Source: Bacillota bacterium (GTDB lineage Bacteria > Bacillota > Clostridia > Lachnospirales > Lachnospiraceae). Taken from it: a stretch of DNA of 64,000 nucleotides. Location: NCBI GenBank assembly GCA_023439505.1, contig JAEXNR010000011.1, positions 62,001-126,000 of the forward strand, in the 5' to 3' direction. Position numbers and translations under genes: made by a program. Positions 28,570 to 37,616 of this stretch are shown here, in pieces. The notes below the pieces were generated by a model. That model had not been told where the DNA came from, searched no databases, and saw nothing but the letters and a program-made list of their open reading frames with translations. How positions within the stretch are numbered: position 1 is the first letter of the stretch; each line of letters starts with the position of its first letter.

Positions 28570-30060
28570 TTATCTTTCACTCACGTCCTCTTCAAATCGC
28601 AGAACATATGCCGGTAATTCAATCGATCCATCAATGGAATGTATGATACACCGCTTATCTGTCTTGGGATTTAAAATATGATATTCCCTGCCATCCTCTG
28701 TCTTACCCTTCCCTCCGCTTTCCAGTGCTTTCCCAAGCCATCTTAGAAGTATTCGGCGGGCATTGGTCTTAAGAATCGGTAATTGGTCAAAATATATCTC
28801 ATGATTCGTCATAAGTCCTTCCATCATAACCTTTTCAAGACGAATTTCTTCTGCTGCCTCAGCTCTTGCTCGTTCTTTTTCCTCCCGATATTCCCGGATA
28901 TGACTACGTTCTGTACGCTCTCTATATTCCCTTACCCGGGGAACCACCTCGATACCTGAGGCATCCTCATCATAAACACCAGAATTAATACTTTCTGTGG
29001 TACGATCAAATTCACCCTTTAGGTGTATCGGATGCTCAACGCCAAATACCATGGCTGCCAGACAATGTGCCTCTCTCATATCCTTACATCGGCGAAATAT
29101 GTCACAAAGCTTCTTATATTCTTCCTTACGATTTGCACCGCTGGTAAACTGTTCACTGATCTGGGTTGCATATCGAGTGATCTTTCTGATGCTCTCATTT
29201 GTCATGTCAAATAGACGTGACGCTTCACTGGGTATTCCATCATGCTCCATAAACCAGTCTCGCATGCTTATATATCGTCCCAATGACTTTTCATAAAGCT
29301 CTTTCTCCTCAACTTCCGTATCTAATCTAGGGATACTCATCTCATACTCAACTGTTCTATGAAAAATGAGCTCCATGTCCTCCAGGGGCATCTTGCGAAA
29401 AATTTCCTCTATCATCCCCACATTCAACTGCAAACCCTTTACAAAGGATCTTAAGTACTCGATCAGCTTATCCTTATACACGAGAAATTCCGTCGTTTTC
29501 ATCAATTCCTCTGCACGGGCGCTGTTTAAATCTCTCATATAATCCTGATAGTTCTGGTTCAGACGAATAAAATCATTGTTTAGATCATTCCACCAACTAT
29601 AGATCTCCTGAGCGCTCTTGCTCATAATTTCTTTTAGCTTACTAAGCTCCAGGCGAATCTTTTCCAGTAACGTAGGTTCCAGGGATGCTCCCTCAATAAA
29701 CAGTTTTTCCAAACGAATGGTCATACGTTCAATTTCGACTGAGTATTCTGCAAGTTGATATCGATACTGCCGGTTTTTAAATGCCTCTATTGAGGTAACC
29801 TTTTTCGTATCCTGTATCGTGAACAAATTCCCCCAATTCACCAATTGATCTAGATCCTGTCGGCAAGCATCTAAGGTATACTCAGCAAATTCAGGATGAG
29901 CACTTAATTCTCGATATACTTCTTCCTGATCCATCCAGTACTTGATCTTTTCATACTGAATATAAAAAAAACGGAGAATAACCCGATATCGCTTCGAATT
30001 ATCAGCCGTCAGATATGTTGTTTCCCGAATGGGTTTCATTAGTTTCTCTGTTATCAGCAT
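28570..30060 (-). CDS. jetA: JetA, kleisin-like subunit of Wadjet
   Basis: 496-residue protein of the TIGR02677/DUF2397 type and first gene of the operon. It is mostly helical, with an Arg/Glu-rich stretch (about residues 370-410, REYRERTERSHIREYREEKERARAEA) and a winged-helix-like end. In Wadjet, JetA plays the kleisin role linking the two JetC heads. The ATG at 30060 has TAGGAGATTGTA upstream. The TIGR02677-02680 set is usually filed as Wadjet type II; I am confident of the system, less so of the subtype label. Confidence 0.86.
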   Translation of the reverse strand: MLITEKLMKPIRETTYLTADNSKRYRVILRFFYIQYEKIKYWMDQEEVYRELSAHPEFAEYTLDACRQDLDQLVNWGNLFTIQDTKKVTSIEAFKNRQYRYQLAEYSVEIERMTIRLEKLFIEGASLEPTLLEKIRLELSKLKEIMSKSAQEIYSWWNDLNNDFIRLNQNYQDYMRDLNSARAEELMKTTEFLVYKDKLIEYLRSFVKGLQLNVGMIEEIFRKMPLEDMELIFHRTVEYEMSIPRLDTEVEEKELYEKSLGRYISMRDWFMEHDGIPSEASRLFDMTNESIRKITRYATQISEQFTSGANRKEEYKKLCDIFRRCKDMREAHCLAAMVFGVEHPIHLKGEFDRTTESINSGVYDEDASGIEVVPRVREYRERTERSHIREYREEKERARAEAAEEIRLEKVMMEGLMTNHEIYFDQLPILKTNARRILLRWLGKALESGGKGKTEDGREYHILNPKTDKRCIIHSIDGSIELPAYVLRFEEDVSER

Positions 30061-30106
30061 TACAATCTCCTAATCATAAATACATCCATGCTATGTTGCT
30101 ATATTC

Positions 30107-30135
30107 ATTATAACTCATTCTATCGTTTTCTTAAC
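30107..30135 (-). promoter_or_regulatory. Possible promoter of the Wadjet operon
   Basis: A consensus TATAAT (30107-30112) lies 17 bp after a weak GTTAAG -35, about 45 bp upstream of the JetA start. The rest of the gap to 30225 is AT-rich and holds nothing recognised. Confidence 0.35.
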
Positions 30136-30225
30136 TTAATATAAGTTCCAGGACAGTAACAGCATATCCTTATTAATTCTTTAACGCTTTATAAGTATAT
30201 TATATCAACAGTCACTCGAAATTCC

Positions 30226-30299
30226 AAGAAAAAAAAGAAAGCTACCCTATTCCATACTGTCTGACAAAAAGTCAGCTTAGTATCGAACATGGCAGCTTT
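30226..30299 (-). terminator. Terminator of the xylosidase operon
   Basis: On the minus strand a long interrupted hairpin has outer arms AAAGCTGCC / GGGTAGCTTT and inner arms CTGAC / GTCAG, and is followed by CTTTTTTTTCTT. It lies about 90 bp after the SDR stop and separates the sugar operon from the Wadjet genes. Confidence 0.8.
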
Positions 30300-30386
30300 G
30301 TTATTGGTATTCAAAAGCTTACAAATTGTTATAAAATTTCGTAACTTACAGCACAATTTTATTAATTAATTATTTCAACGGATGAT

Positions 30387-31211
30387 TCAATACTTCGTAT
30401 CATAAGGCCAGGGTTGACCACCGGCAATGCACCCGCCGTCCACCCTATATTCACAGCCCGTGATATAAGCAGAGGCATCCGAGGCAAGCAGAATGCATAC
30501 ACCTGCCAGGTCCTCCGGTTGTCCGGGACGATTCATTGCAATACGGTCTAATAGATACCGGGAACGTTCCGGGTGCTGCCAGGTAACGGTTGTAAGAGGT
30601 GTCTGAATATGTCCCGGGCTGATTGTATTTGCCCTGACATTGAACTTCGCCCATTCCACAGCCTGGGCTTTTGTTAATGCTACAATTCCGCTCTTGGTCG
30701 CTGCGTAGACCGAACAACCGCCAAGCACCCATCCCGTGTTATGAGATCCTATATTAATGATACTTCCGTAATTCTGTTTACGCATATAATGTCCGACTGC
30801 CTGTGATACAAGGAATACTCCCTTTAAATTAATATCCATTATTCGGTCATAGGTCTCTTCTTCAATGTCCAGAATTCCTTCCCTTTTATTGATTCCCGCA
30901 CAGTTCACCAGAACATCAATATGTCCATATTTTGCACCAACTTCATCTACACAGGCAATGATATTATTTTTATCTAAGACATTTAGGACATGAGAGGAGG
31001 CTATTCCTCCCTCCTGCTCGATCTTATCCTTCAGCTCATCCAGACGCTCTTTATTAATATCGCACAGAGCAACTGTCGCCCCCGCCTTGGCAAGTCCTTC
31101 GCACAGCTCGCTTCCGATCCCGCCTGCCGCTCCCGTGAATAAGACAACCTTTCCATCCAGTGAAAACAATTTCTCTATATATGATTTCGTCATATTTGAA
31201 TTCTCTGACAT
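30387..31211 (-). CDS. SDR family sugar dehydrogenase/reductase
   Basis: 274-residue classical short-chain dehydrogenase. The NAD(P) motif TGAAGGIG is near the N-terminus, NCAG in the middle, and the catalytic Tyr169 and Lys173 in YAATK. The C-terminus GGQPWPYDTKY is typical of the gluconate 5-dehydrogenase/2-deoxygluconate dehydrogenase-like branch that acts on sugar acids or ketoses. It is the last gene of the operon 38972-30387, after a beta-hydroxyacid dehydrogenase. The substrate is unknown; a C5/C6 keto-sugar acid or pentulose is inferred. Confidence 0.88.
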   Translation of the reverse strand: MSENSNMTKSYIEKLFSLDGKVVLFTGAAGGIGSELCEGLAKAGATVALCDINKERLDELKDKIEQEGGIASSHVLNVLDKNNIIACVDEVGAKYGHIDVLVNCAGINKREGILDIEEETYDRIMDINLKGVFLVSQAVGHYMRKQNYGSIINIGSHNTGWVLGGCSVYAATKSGIVALTKAQAVEWAKFNVRANTISPGHIQTPLTTVTWQHPERSRYLLDRIAMNRPGQPEDLAGVCILLASDASAYITGCEYRVDGGCIAGGQPWPYDTKY

Positions 31212-31294
31212 TTAAAGTCTCCTTTATCATCGATTATTATAAAATTGCAGTATCAAAAGTACATCCTTATATTTTCTTTAACAATTTGCACTAC

Positions 31295-32179
31295 TTACTT
31301 CCGAATTTCTGTTCCTGCCAATTTCTCATAATACATTGCTATCCCGCTGTGGTCATTCTGACCGTAGCCATCGGCATGAAGCGTCTGCAGCATTTCCATA
31401 ACCGCAGCGGTAAGTGGAAGCGGCGCACCCACACTATGTCCGGTTTCCAGTGCGTTATTTAAATCTTTAATATGTAGGTCTATCTTAAAGCCCGGCTTGA
31501 AATTGCCCTCTGTTATCATTGGTATCTTAGCATTCATGACCGTTGATCCCGCAAGACCACCCTTGATTGCATCGAATACCTTGATTGGATCTACACCTGC
31601 TTTGGTGCTCAGCATGAAAGCTTCCGCTACGGCAGCAATATTTAGAGCAACGATTACCTGGTTTGCCAACTTGGTCGTATTACCGGCTCCAATCTCTCCG
31701 CAATATACCGCACTCGCACCCATTTTCATCAATACCTCGTATACTTCGTCAAATACAGCTTTATCTCCTCCTGCCATAATGGACAAGGTACCTTCCACTG
31801 CCTTTGGCTCTCCTCCGGATACCGGGGCATCGATCATCTTAATCCCCTTCCCTGTACAAACCTTTTCTATCTCCTGCGAAGCGTTTGGTGCGATTGAGCT
31901 CATATCAACAATAATCGATCCTTCCATAGCACCTTCCAGAACACCATTTTCTCCCATAATTACTGTTCTTACATGGGGGCTGTTCGGCAGCATGGTTATG
32001 ATTAATTTACACTCTTGTGCCACCTCCTTGGATGAAGCTGCTGCTTTCGCACCTGTATCAACCAAATCATCCATGTTTTCCTTTATCACATCAAATACTA
32101 CTAATTCATATCCTGCTTTTATAAGATTCTTAGCCATGGGCTTTCCCATGATTCCAAGACCAATAAATCCAACCTTCAT
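31295..32179 (-). CDS. Beta-hydroxyacid dehydrogenase (2-hydroxy-3-oxopropionate reductase-like)
   Basis: 294 residues. Rossmann motif GFIGLGIMGKPMAKNL is at the start, the substrate loop is DAPVSGGEPKAVEGTLSIM, and the catalytic Lys is in GNTTKLANQ. This is the GarR/3-hydroxyisobutyrate dehydrogenase family, often reducing tartronate semialdehyde to glycerate. The ATG at 32179 with GGAGGATTATT upstream is chosen over the longer frame; its ATGA overlaps the stop of a 26-codon leader ORF. It lies between a split transketolase and an SDR enzyme, which suggests a catabolic branch for a non-standard sugar released from plant polymer. Confidence 0.9.
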   Translation of the reverse strand: MKVGFIGLGIMGKPMAKNLIKAGYELVVFDVIKENMDDLVDTGAKAAASSKEVAQECKLIITMLPNSPHVRTVIMGENGVLEGAMEGSIIVDMSSIAPNASQEIEKVCTGKGIKMIDAPVSGGEPKAVEGTLSIMAGGDKAVFDEVYEVLMKMGASAVYCGEIGAGNTTKLANQVIVALNIAAVAEAFMLSTKAGVDPIKVFDAIKGGLAGSTVMNAKIPMITEGNFKPGFKIDLHIKDLNNALETGHSVGAPLPLTAAVMEMLQTLHADGYGQNDHSGIAMYYEKLAGTEIRK

Positions 32180-32256
32180 AATAATCCTCCATGCTGCCAA
32201 TGCCCGCGAATTTGGGCATCAGCACAAATTTGCCGTGTGAAAATTTTAATTTTCAC
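32176..32256 (-). CDS. Possible 26-codon leader ORF coupled to the dehydrogenase gene
   Basis: A GTG at 32256, preceded by TATGGAGGATTAGT, opens a 26-codon frame (VKIKIFTRQICADAQIRGHW...) whose TGA overlaps the dehydrogenase ATG. Its ribosome-binding region is an imperfect copy of the one at 32179 (GGCATTGGCGTATGGAGGATTA against GGCATTGGCAGCATGGAGGATTA). It probably arose by local duplication and may work only as a coupling peptide. Its start lies in the palindrome GTGTGAAAATT / AATTTTCACAC (32235-32258). Confidence 0.35.
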   Translation of the reverse strand: MKIKIFTRQICADAQIRGHWQHGGLL

Positions 32257-32320
32257 ACTAATCCTCCATACGCCAATGCCGTGAAAATTTTTTGATCCTA
32301 CTCAGGGTAAAGATATATTT

Positions 32321-33253
32321 TCAAAACAATTTGTTCATCTTCTCAATCGAATTTCTTATAGTTTCTGTTGTAAGACCATAATAATTAAGTACATCCTGAT
32401 AATTATGTCCGCTGCTTCCAAAGGTATCCTCAACCCCGACATATTCAATGGGTTTGCATTCCTTACATAATACCTCCGAGATTGCACTTCCCAGACCACC
32501 GACAATACTATGCTCCTCGGCTGTCACCACCGCTTTGCAGCCTTTGACAAGATTAATTACTGCTTCCTTATTCATCGGCTTGATCGTGCTTACGTTTACG
32601 ACCCTTACCGAAATCCTATCCTTTAACTCTTCCGCTGCTTCCAAAGCCATTCCTACCATAATACCGGTTGCAAATACGACAATATCACTGCCTTCCTTCA
32701 GTACACTCGGCGTACCGATCACAAAGGACTTATCTTCTGCAGTCACATTCTCATAATCATTCCGGTTTAAACGGATATAACAGGGACCGGACATATTGAT
32801 GACCGCCCTCACAGCCTGCACTGTCTCATTGGCATCCGCCGGACAGATTACGGTCATATTGGGGATCGCTCTCATGATTGCCATGTCTTCTACCGCCTGA
32901 TGAGTAGCTCCATCACCAAAATCAGACATTCCGGAGGAAGAACCGCATATCTTTACGTTCAGTTTTCCGGTAGCTATCGTCTGTCTGATCTGATCATAAG
33001 CACGGCCGCCTGCAAATACAGCAAAGGAATTCGTAAACGGAATCTTGCCTGTCTGTGCCAAGCCTGCAGCAACACTTGTCATATTAGCTTCCGCGATGCC
33101 CATCTCAAAATGTCTCTCCGGGTATGCTGCTTCAAATAGCTTTCCCATGGTGGAACCACCGAGGTCAGCATCGAGAACAACAATTCTTTTATCCTCTTTT
33201 CCTAATTCGACCAACGTATTACCATATGCCATTCTTTGATTTGTATATGCCAT
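32321..33253 (-). CDS. Transketolase, C-terminal subunit
   Basis: 310-residue pyrimidine-binding plus C-terminal half of a split transketolase. The family phrases VVLDADLGGST, GIAEANMTSVAAGLA, FAVFAGGRAYDQIRQ and VICPADANETVQA are seen. It pairs with the TPP-binding half encoded immediately before it (15-bp gap). Split transketolases of this size occur in clostridia and include variants that act on unusual sugars. Position after the xylosidase fits pentose processing. The start at 33253 has GGAGGATAATAAA upstream. Confidence 0.93.
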   Translation of the reverse strand: MAYTNQRMAYGNTLVELGKEDKRIVVLDADLGGSTMGKLFEAAYPERHFEMGIAEANMTSVAAGLAQTGKIPFTNSFAVFAGGRAYDQIRQTIATGKLNVKICGSSSGMSDFGDGATHQAVEDMAIMRAIPNMTVICPADANETVQAVRAVINMSGPCYIRLNRNDYENVTAEDKSFVIGTPSVLKEGSDIVVFATGIMVGMALEAAEELKDRISVRVVNVSTIKPMNKEAVINLVKGCKAVVTAEEHSIVGGLGSAISEVLCKECKPIEYVGVEDTFGSSGHNYQDVLNYYGLTTETIRNSIEKMNKLF

Positions 33254-33268
33254 TTTATTATCCTCCGC

Positions 33269-34093
33269 TTACGATAGTTCTTTTATTGCTTGATCATAGG
33301 TTTCCTGAGTCAGCATTCCGTTATGGTAACCAACAACATTTTCGGCGAAGCTTACACCTTTCCCCTTTACCGTATGCGCAATGATTACCGTTGGCATCCC
33401 CTTTACCGTATCCGCTTCATCGAGTGCCGAGAGAATTTCCTCCATGTTATGGCCGTCAATCTCGATCACTTTCCATCCAAAGCTCTCCCATTTCGAAACC
33501 ATTGGCAGACTGTTGAATCTGTCTTCTATTCTTCCATTCGCCTGAAGCTTATTATGGTCAACTATCGCTACCAAATTATCTGTCTTGAAGGCACTCGCGG
33601 CCATAGCTGCTTCCCATATCTGTCCTTCTGCAGCTTCACCGTCACCAACCAGAACATAGACCTTGCGATCAATTTGATCCAGTTTCAGACCCAGTGCCAT
33701 ACCGAGTCCGATGGATAAGCCCTGCCCCAGGGATCCTGTTCCTGCCTCAATACCGGGTGTTTTTAGTACATCCGGATGTCCCTGCAGATAGAACCCTATT
33801 TCCTTCGTCTTTTTGAGATCTTCCACCGGGAAATACCCGGCTTCTGCCAGTGCTGCATATTGAAGGATTGCTACATGTCCCTTGCTTAATAGAAAACGAT
33901 CTCTGTCAGGAAGCTTCGGATTCTTAGGATCATGCTTCATTTTATGAAAATATAATACCGTTACAAGGTCGGCTGCGGAATTTGATCCGCCGATATGTCC
34001 TGCAACACCTACGCCTATGCTGATTACAACATCTTTTCTAAGCTGTCTTGCCTTCCGATTTAACTCCTCAATTAATTCCTTACTGTAGTTCAT
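33269..34093 (-). CDS. Transketolase, N-terminal (TPP-binding) subunit
   Basis: 274-residue thiamine diphosphate-binding half. The GDGE...N motif reads GDGEAAEGQIWEAAMAASAFKT, and LSKGHVAILQYAAL and GSLGQGLSIGLGMALG are also present. The ATG at 34093 with AAAGGAGG upstream is chosen instead of the TTG two codons earlier. It lies 15 bp after the GH43 xylosidase gene. The functional enzyme needs the C-terminal subunit encoded next. Confidence 0.93.
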   Translation of the reverse strand: MNYSKELIEELNRKARQLRKDVVISIGVGVAGHIGGSNSAADLVTVLYFHKMKHDPKNPKLPDRDRFLLSKGHVAILQYAALAEAGYFPVEDLKKTKEIGFYLQGHPDVLKTPGIEAGTGSLGQGLSIGLGMALGLKLDQIDRKVYVLVGDGEAAEGQIWEAAMAASAFKTDNLVAIVDHNKLQANGRIEDRFNSLPMVSKWESFGWKVIEIDGHNMEEILSALDEADTVKGMPTVIIAHTVKGKGVSFAENVVGYHNGMLTQETYDQAIKELS

Positions 34094-34108
34094 AATCAAC
34101 CTCCTTTA

Positions 34109-35692
34109 TCACTGTTCCTTATATTCAAAATAATCAAAGTCAGCATAAGCTCCCCGTCCCGATAAATCCTGACAGCAGATGCCGATAAACGCACCGGTAA
34201 ACATAATGTGACCGGTAGAAGCATAATAGTCATCGGATAGAACGGTTGCATCAAGCTCTTTTCCAATCCGTATATAAGTCCTATTGTCTAAGGAATAAGA
34301 AAAAAATGCTTTTTCCTTTGTTGTGGTGAGCCTCAGATATACTTCTCCTTCTGCCGGTAATGAAACACCTACACCAATCGGTTGGGTTCCTTTCCCCAAT
34401 ACGCAGGATATCATACTCAGTACTCTCCCTGCCACATCATCCTCCGTGATATATAAATAGTAATAGCTAAGTGAGTCATAGTAATAGACCAGGCCAGCCA
34501 TGGTCTGAAAACTTTTTGGCTTAAAATCCAATTTAGTGGTAGCCTCTACATAAAAGCTCTGCTGTCTGTGTGCCAAGAGGGATTGATGATGGCAGGAGGT
34601 AAAGGATTCCTTGCCATATAAGCGTAGATATCCGGGACGCTCCGTTAAGGATGCCCGCTCTGCCAAGGGTACTCTCAGAGTCTGTAGATGGATACTCCAG
34701 GAATCACCATCAAAATCCTCCAGTAAATATTTTTTCTCTATCGTTGAATCTGCCTCTATTCCTTCAATTTCTACGCGTTCGCTGGGTGAATTTCCCCCAC
34801 CGGAAAGACGGAGCCAACCATCCTTCCATACGACCTCTTCGATAGATGTCTCACGTCCCAGGATACACAGTCGATCTTCTCCGACCGGTCTGCCGCATAA
34901 ATGCGCCAGATACCATCTCCCATTATTCCCCTCGGTCAGGCTTGCGTGTCCTGCCTTCTGTAAGGAGTTATCCGGGGTATGATAGGAAGTCAGGAGGGGG
35001 TTCAGCGGATCAACTTCATAGGGACCTTCAATCTTCTTACTTCTTGACATGGTTACCGCATGCTCATAGCCGGTACCACCCTCTGCAGTCATCAGGTAAT
35101 AATATCCGTCGTGCTTATAGATATGCGGCCCTTCTGTCAGCCTGAGTTGAGTCCCCTTGAAGATATTCATCGGTTCACCGACCAAAGCCTTCTTTTCCTC
35201 TGAATACTCCTGTAACAGAATACCTCCGAATTTCGTATGCCAGCTCCTATAATCCATCAACATATTCAGCAGATATTTTTTCCCATTATCATCATGAAAT
35301 AGGGATGGATCAAAGCCGCTGGAATTCAGGTACACCGGCTCCGACCAAGGACCCATAATATTTGTTGCCGTAACGAGATAATTGTGAGTGTCCTTAAACA
35401 TACCAAGAAAGGACTTAACATCGGTATAGATCAGATAAAACAAACCATTGCTGTGGGAGAGGCATGGAGCCCAGATACCGCAGGAACTCTGCTCTCCGAT
35501 CATATTTAATTGTGAAAGCCTTTGTAAAGGATGACAGATCAATTCCCAGTGAATCAGGTCCGTTGAATGATGGATCTGTACTCCCGGAAACCATTCAAAG
35601 GTTGAGGTTGCTATATAATAATCAACACCTACCCTGAGTATGGATGGATCCGGATTAAAGCCTGTTAAAATCGGATTGGTCGCATAAGCCAT
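34109..35692 (-). CDS. GH43 beta-xylosidase
   Basis: 527 residues with no signal peptide, so cytoplasmic. The N-terminal GH43 propeller shows Asp15 in NPDPSI, Asp in GFDPSLFHDDNGKKYL and the acid Glu187 in LTEGPHIYK. Residues about 325-527 form the C-terminal beta-sandwich (LEDFDGDSWSIHLQTLR to DFDYFEYKE) typical of intracellular beta-xylosidases. It should split xylobiose or xylo-oligosaccharides brought in by the importer encoded just upstream (35734-38972). Some family members also have arabinofuranosidase activity. Confidence 0.93.
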   Translation of the reverse strand: MAYATNPILTGFNPDPSILRVGVDYYIATSTFEWFPGVQIHHSTDLIHWELICHPLQRLSQLNMIGEQSSCGIWAPCLSHSNGLFYLIYTDVKSFLGMFKDTHNYLVTATNIMGPWSEPVYLNSSGFDPSLFHDDNGKKYLLNMLMDYRSWHTKFGGILLQEYSEEKKALVGEPMNIFKGTQLRLTEGPHIYKHDGYYYLMTAEGGTGYEHAVTMSRSKKIEGPYEVDPLNPLLTSYHTPDNSLQKAGHASLTEGNNGRWYLAHLCGRPVGEDRLCILGRETSIEEVVWKDGWLRLSGGGNSPSERVEIEGIEADSTIEKKYLLEDFDGDSWSIHLQTLRVPLAERASLTERPGYLRLYGKESFTSCHHQSLLAHRQQSFYVEATTKLDFKPKSFQTMAGLVYYYDSLSYYYLYITEDDVAGRVLSMISCVLGKGTQPIGVGVSLPAEGEVYLRLTTTKEKAFFSYSLDNRTYIRIGKELDATVLSDDYYASTGHIMFTGAFIGICCQDLSGRGAYADFDYFEYKEQ

Positions 35693-35733
35693 AATGTTAT
35701 CTCCTCCCGGTTAACTATAATATCCTGTTCTTT

Positions 35734-36582
35734 CTAGCCCTTCAATCCGGTTGTAGAGATACCTTCCACGAAGTACTTTTGAGCAACGAAGAATAATATA
35801 ACGACCGGTATGACGGCTACGCATGCCATTGCCATTACCTGATTCCATTGTACCACTGACTCAGCATCAATAGAGAGGCGAAGTGCCAATGAAACGGTGA
35901 ACTTTTTCACAGTATTAATATAAATTAAAGAGTTAAAATAATCATTATAGGTCCACAGAAATTGAAACAATGCAGCTGAGAACAATGCCGGTTTAAGAAG
36001 TGGCAGCAAAATTCGATAAAGCACCTTGAAGGTACCACATCCATCCATATAAGCTGATTCGTCCAGCTCAACCGGAAGTCCGCGCATAAACTGTATCAGC
36101 ATATAGATAAAGAAAGGATAGCAAGCAAATATTGCGGATAAATAAAATGGCCAGTAGGAATCAAGTACTCCCAGTGTTCGGAATATGGTATATCTGGGGA
36201 TGATGATTACTGCATTCGGCAGCATTAACGTGGAAATCAAGATGGCGAACAGCATTTTCTTCCCCTTAAATACAAATCGGGTAAAGCCGTAAGCCACAAA
36301 GGTACTGGATATGATCGTGAAAAGTGTGGTTGGCAACACCAGGGTAAAGGTATTTAAAAAGAATTTGCCATAGGTCATACCCCCAACACTTTTCCACCCA
36401 TCAATAAAAGGCTGAATGCTGAAGCTCTTCGGTAGCAGTGCAAGGGAACCAAAAATCTCATCATTGGATTTAAAGCTTGCAAAAAACATCCAGATCAATG
36501 GGTAAACCATAATTAATCCTAAAATGATAAAACGGGCATAGACAAACGCCTCGTGTATATTCTTTTTCGTTTTTTTACTCAT
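35734..36582 (-). CDS. Carbohydrate ABC transporter permease (MalG type)
   Basis: 282-residue CUT1 permease with the first membrane helix at FIILGLIMVYPLIWMFFASF. The EAA loop is altered to DESAYMDGCGTFKVLYRILLP, keeping the central Gly. It follows its MalF-type partner by 47 bp and precedes the xylosidase gene. It ends with the common ISTTGLKG C-terminus of the family. Confidence 0.93.
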   Translation of the reverse strand: MSKKTKKNIHEAFVYARFIILGLIMVYPLIWMFFASFKSNDEIFGSLALLPKSFSIQPFIDGWKSVGGMTYGKFFLNTFTLVLPTTLFTIISSTFVAYGFTRFVFKGKKMLFAILISTLMLPNAVIIIPRYTIFRTLGVLDSYWPFYLSAIFACYPFFIYMLIQFMRGLPVELDESAYMDGCGTFKVLYRILLPLLKPALFSAALFQFLWTYNDYFNSLIYINTVKKFTVSLALRLSIDAESVVQWNQVMAMACVAVIPVVILFFVAQKYFVEGISTTGLKG

Positions 36583-36629
36583 AAATTTTAGCCTTCTTTC
36601 ATCAGCATATTTAATCCATTATTACGAAA

Positions 36630-37523
36630 TTATCTTGTCTCATCCTCGTAAAACACCCAATACTTCTGTGTTCCAAACAGGATCAGCGTGATCGTTAGGA
36701 TTAACAGGAAAATAATCCAGGACGAAGCACTGGCATAGCCCATCTTATGATAAGCGAAACCGTCATTATAAAGCTTTAATCCCAACATATAGGTTGATTT
36801 TACCGGCCCGCCCTTCGTAATGACAAATGCTGATGTAAAGTTCTGCAGCGCATTGATTGTCTGCATAATGATTGTAAAGAATAAAATCGGAGTAATCTGA
36901 GGAAATGTAATTTTAAAGAATGCCTGCACTTTGTTCGCTCCGTCAATTCCGGCGGCTTCATATAAGGACTGAGGAACTTGTTTTAAAGCAGCCAAAAACA
37001 TTACCATAGAGGAACCGAATTGCCATACTTCCAAGGAACTAAGTGTAACAAGTGCAACCTTAGGATCGCCAAGCCAGGAAATGGGGCTAATCCGAAAGAT
37101 ATGTAGAATTGCATTAATGAACCCGCTATCCATGAACAGCAGCCTCCAAAGTAATGCAACTGCGATACTGCCACCAAATAATGACGGCAGATAAAATATT
37201 GTTCTCAATGCACCGATCCCTTTTCGGGTCTTATTTAACATAACAGCAATGATCAGGGATAATATAATTTTTCCCGGAACTGTTAAAATAGTGTATTTAA
37301 TCGTCACCCCAAGGGACTTATAGAATTCCTTGTCCTTAGTAAATAATTTAATGTAATTATCAAGGCCAACAAAATCCATCTTTCCAAAGGCATTATAATT
37401 CGTAAACGAATAAAATAATGATGCTATAAAGGGATATAATTGTAATACCGCTAAACCAATCAACCAAGGTAATATATAAATATAAGCCTTATGACCTCTT
37501 TTCACAATTTTTGAACGTTTCAT
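36630..37523 (-). CDS. Sugar ABC transporter permease (MalF type)
   Basis: 297-residue CUT1 permease, with the first membrane segment at AYIYILPWLIGLAVLQLYPF and an EAA loop EAAGIDGANKVQAFFKITFP. The gene is separated from the solute-binding gene by a terminator-like hairpin (37543-37579), a frequent arrangement that lowers permease expression relative to the binding protein. Confidence 0.93.
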   Translation of the reverse strand: MKRSKIVKRGHKAYIYILPWLIGLAVLQLYPFIASLFYSFTNYNAFGKMDFVGLDNYIKLFTKDKEFYKSLGVTIKYTILTVPGKIILSLIIAVMLNKTRKGIGALRTIFYLPSLFGGSIAVALLWRLLFMDSGFINAILHIFRISPISWLGDPKVALVTLSSLEVWQFGSSMVMFLAALKQVPQSLYEAAGIDGANKVQAFFKITFPQITPILFFTIIMQTINALQNFTSAFVITKGGPVKSTYMLGLKLYNDGFAYHKMGYASASSWIIFLLILTITLILFGTQKYWVFYEDETR

Positions 37524-37542
37524 TCCTTATCACCTCGCTTGT

Positions 37543-37579
37543 TTAAAAAATGGGATATCCCCATAAGAGATACCCCATT
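37543..37579 (-). terminator. Attenuator-like hairpin after the solute-binding gene
   Basis: On the minus strand AATGGGGTATC pairs with GGATATCCCATT and is followed by TTTTTT. Because permease genes continue downstream in the same direction, partial read-through is expected. Confidence 0.6.
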
Positions 37580-37616
37580 CTCCTAGAAGAATTTTTTTAT
37601 AAAGTTAAGTAATCAT

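Noticed and set aside
31497..32240. 247-codon open frame on the plus strand
   Set aside because: Lies antisense to the beta-hydroxyacid dehydrogenase, whose motifs are clear; no ribosome binding site and no protein-like composition.
32235..32258. Palindrome as a terminator between transketolase and dehydrogenase genes
   Set aside because: No T-run follows on the minus strand and the arms are AT-rich; more likely a by-product of the local duplication or a weak RNA structure.
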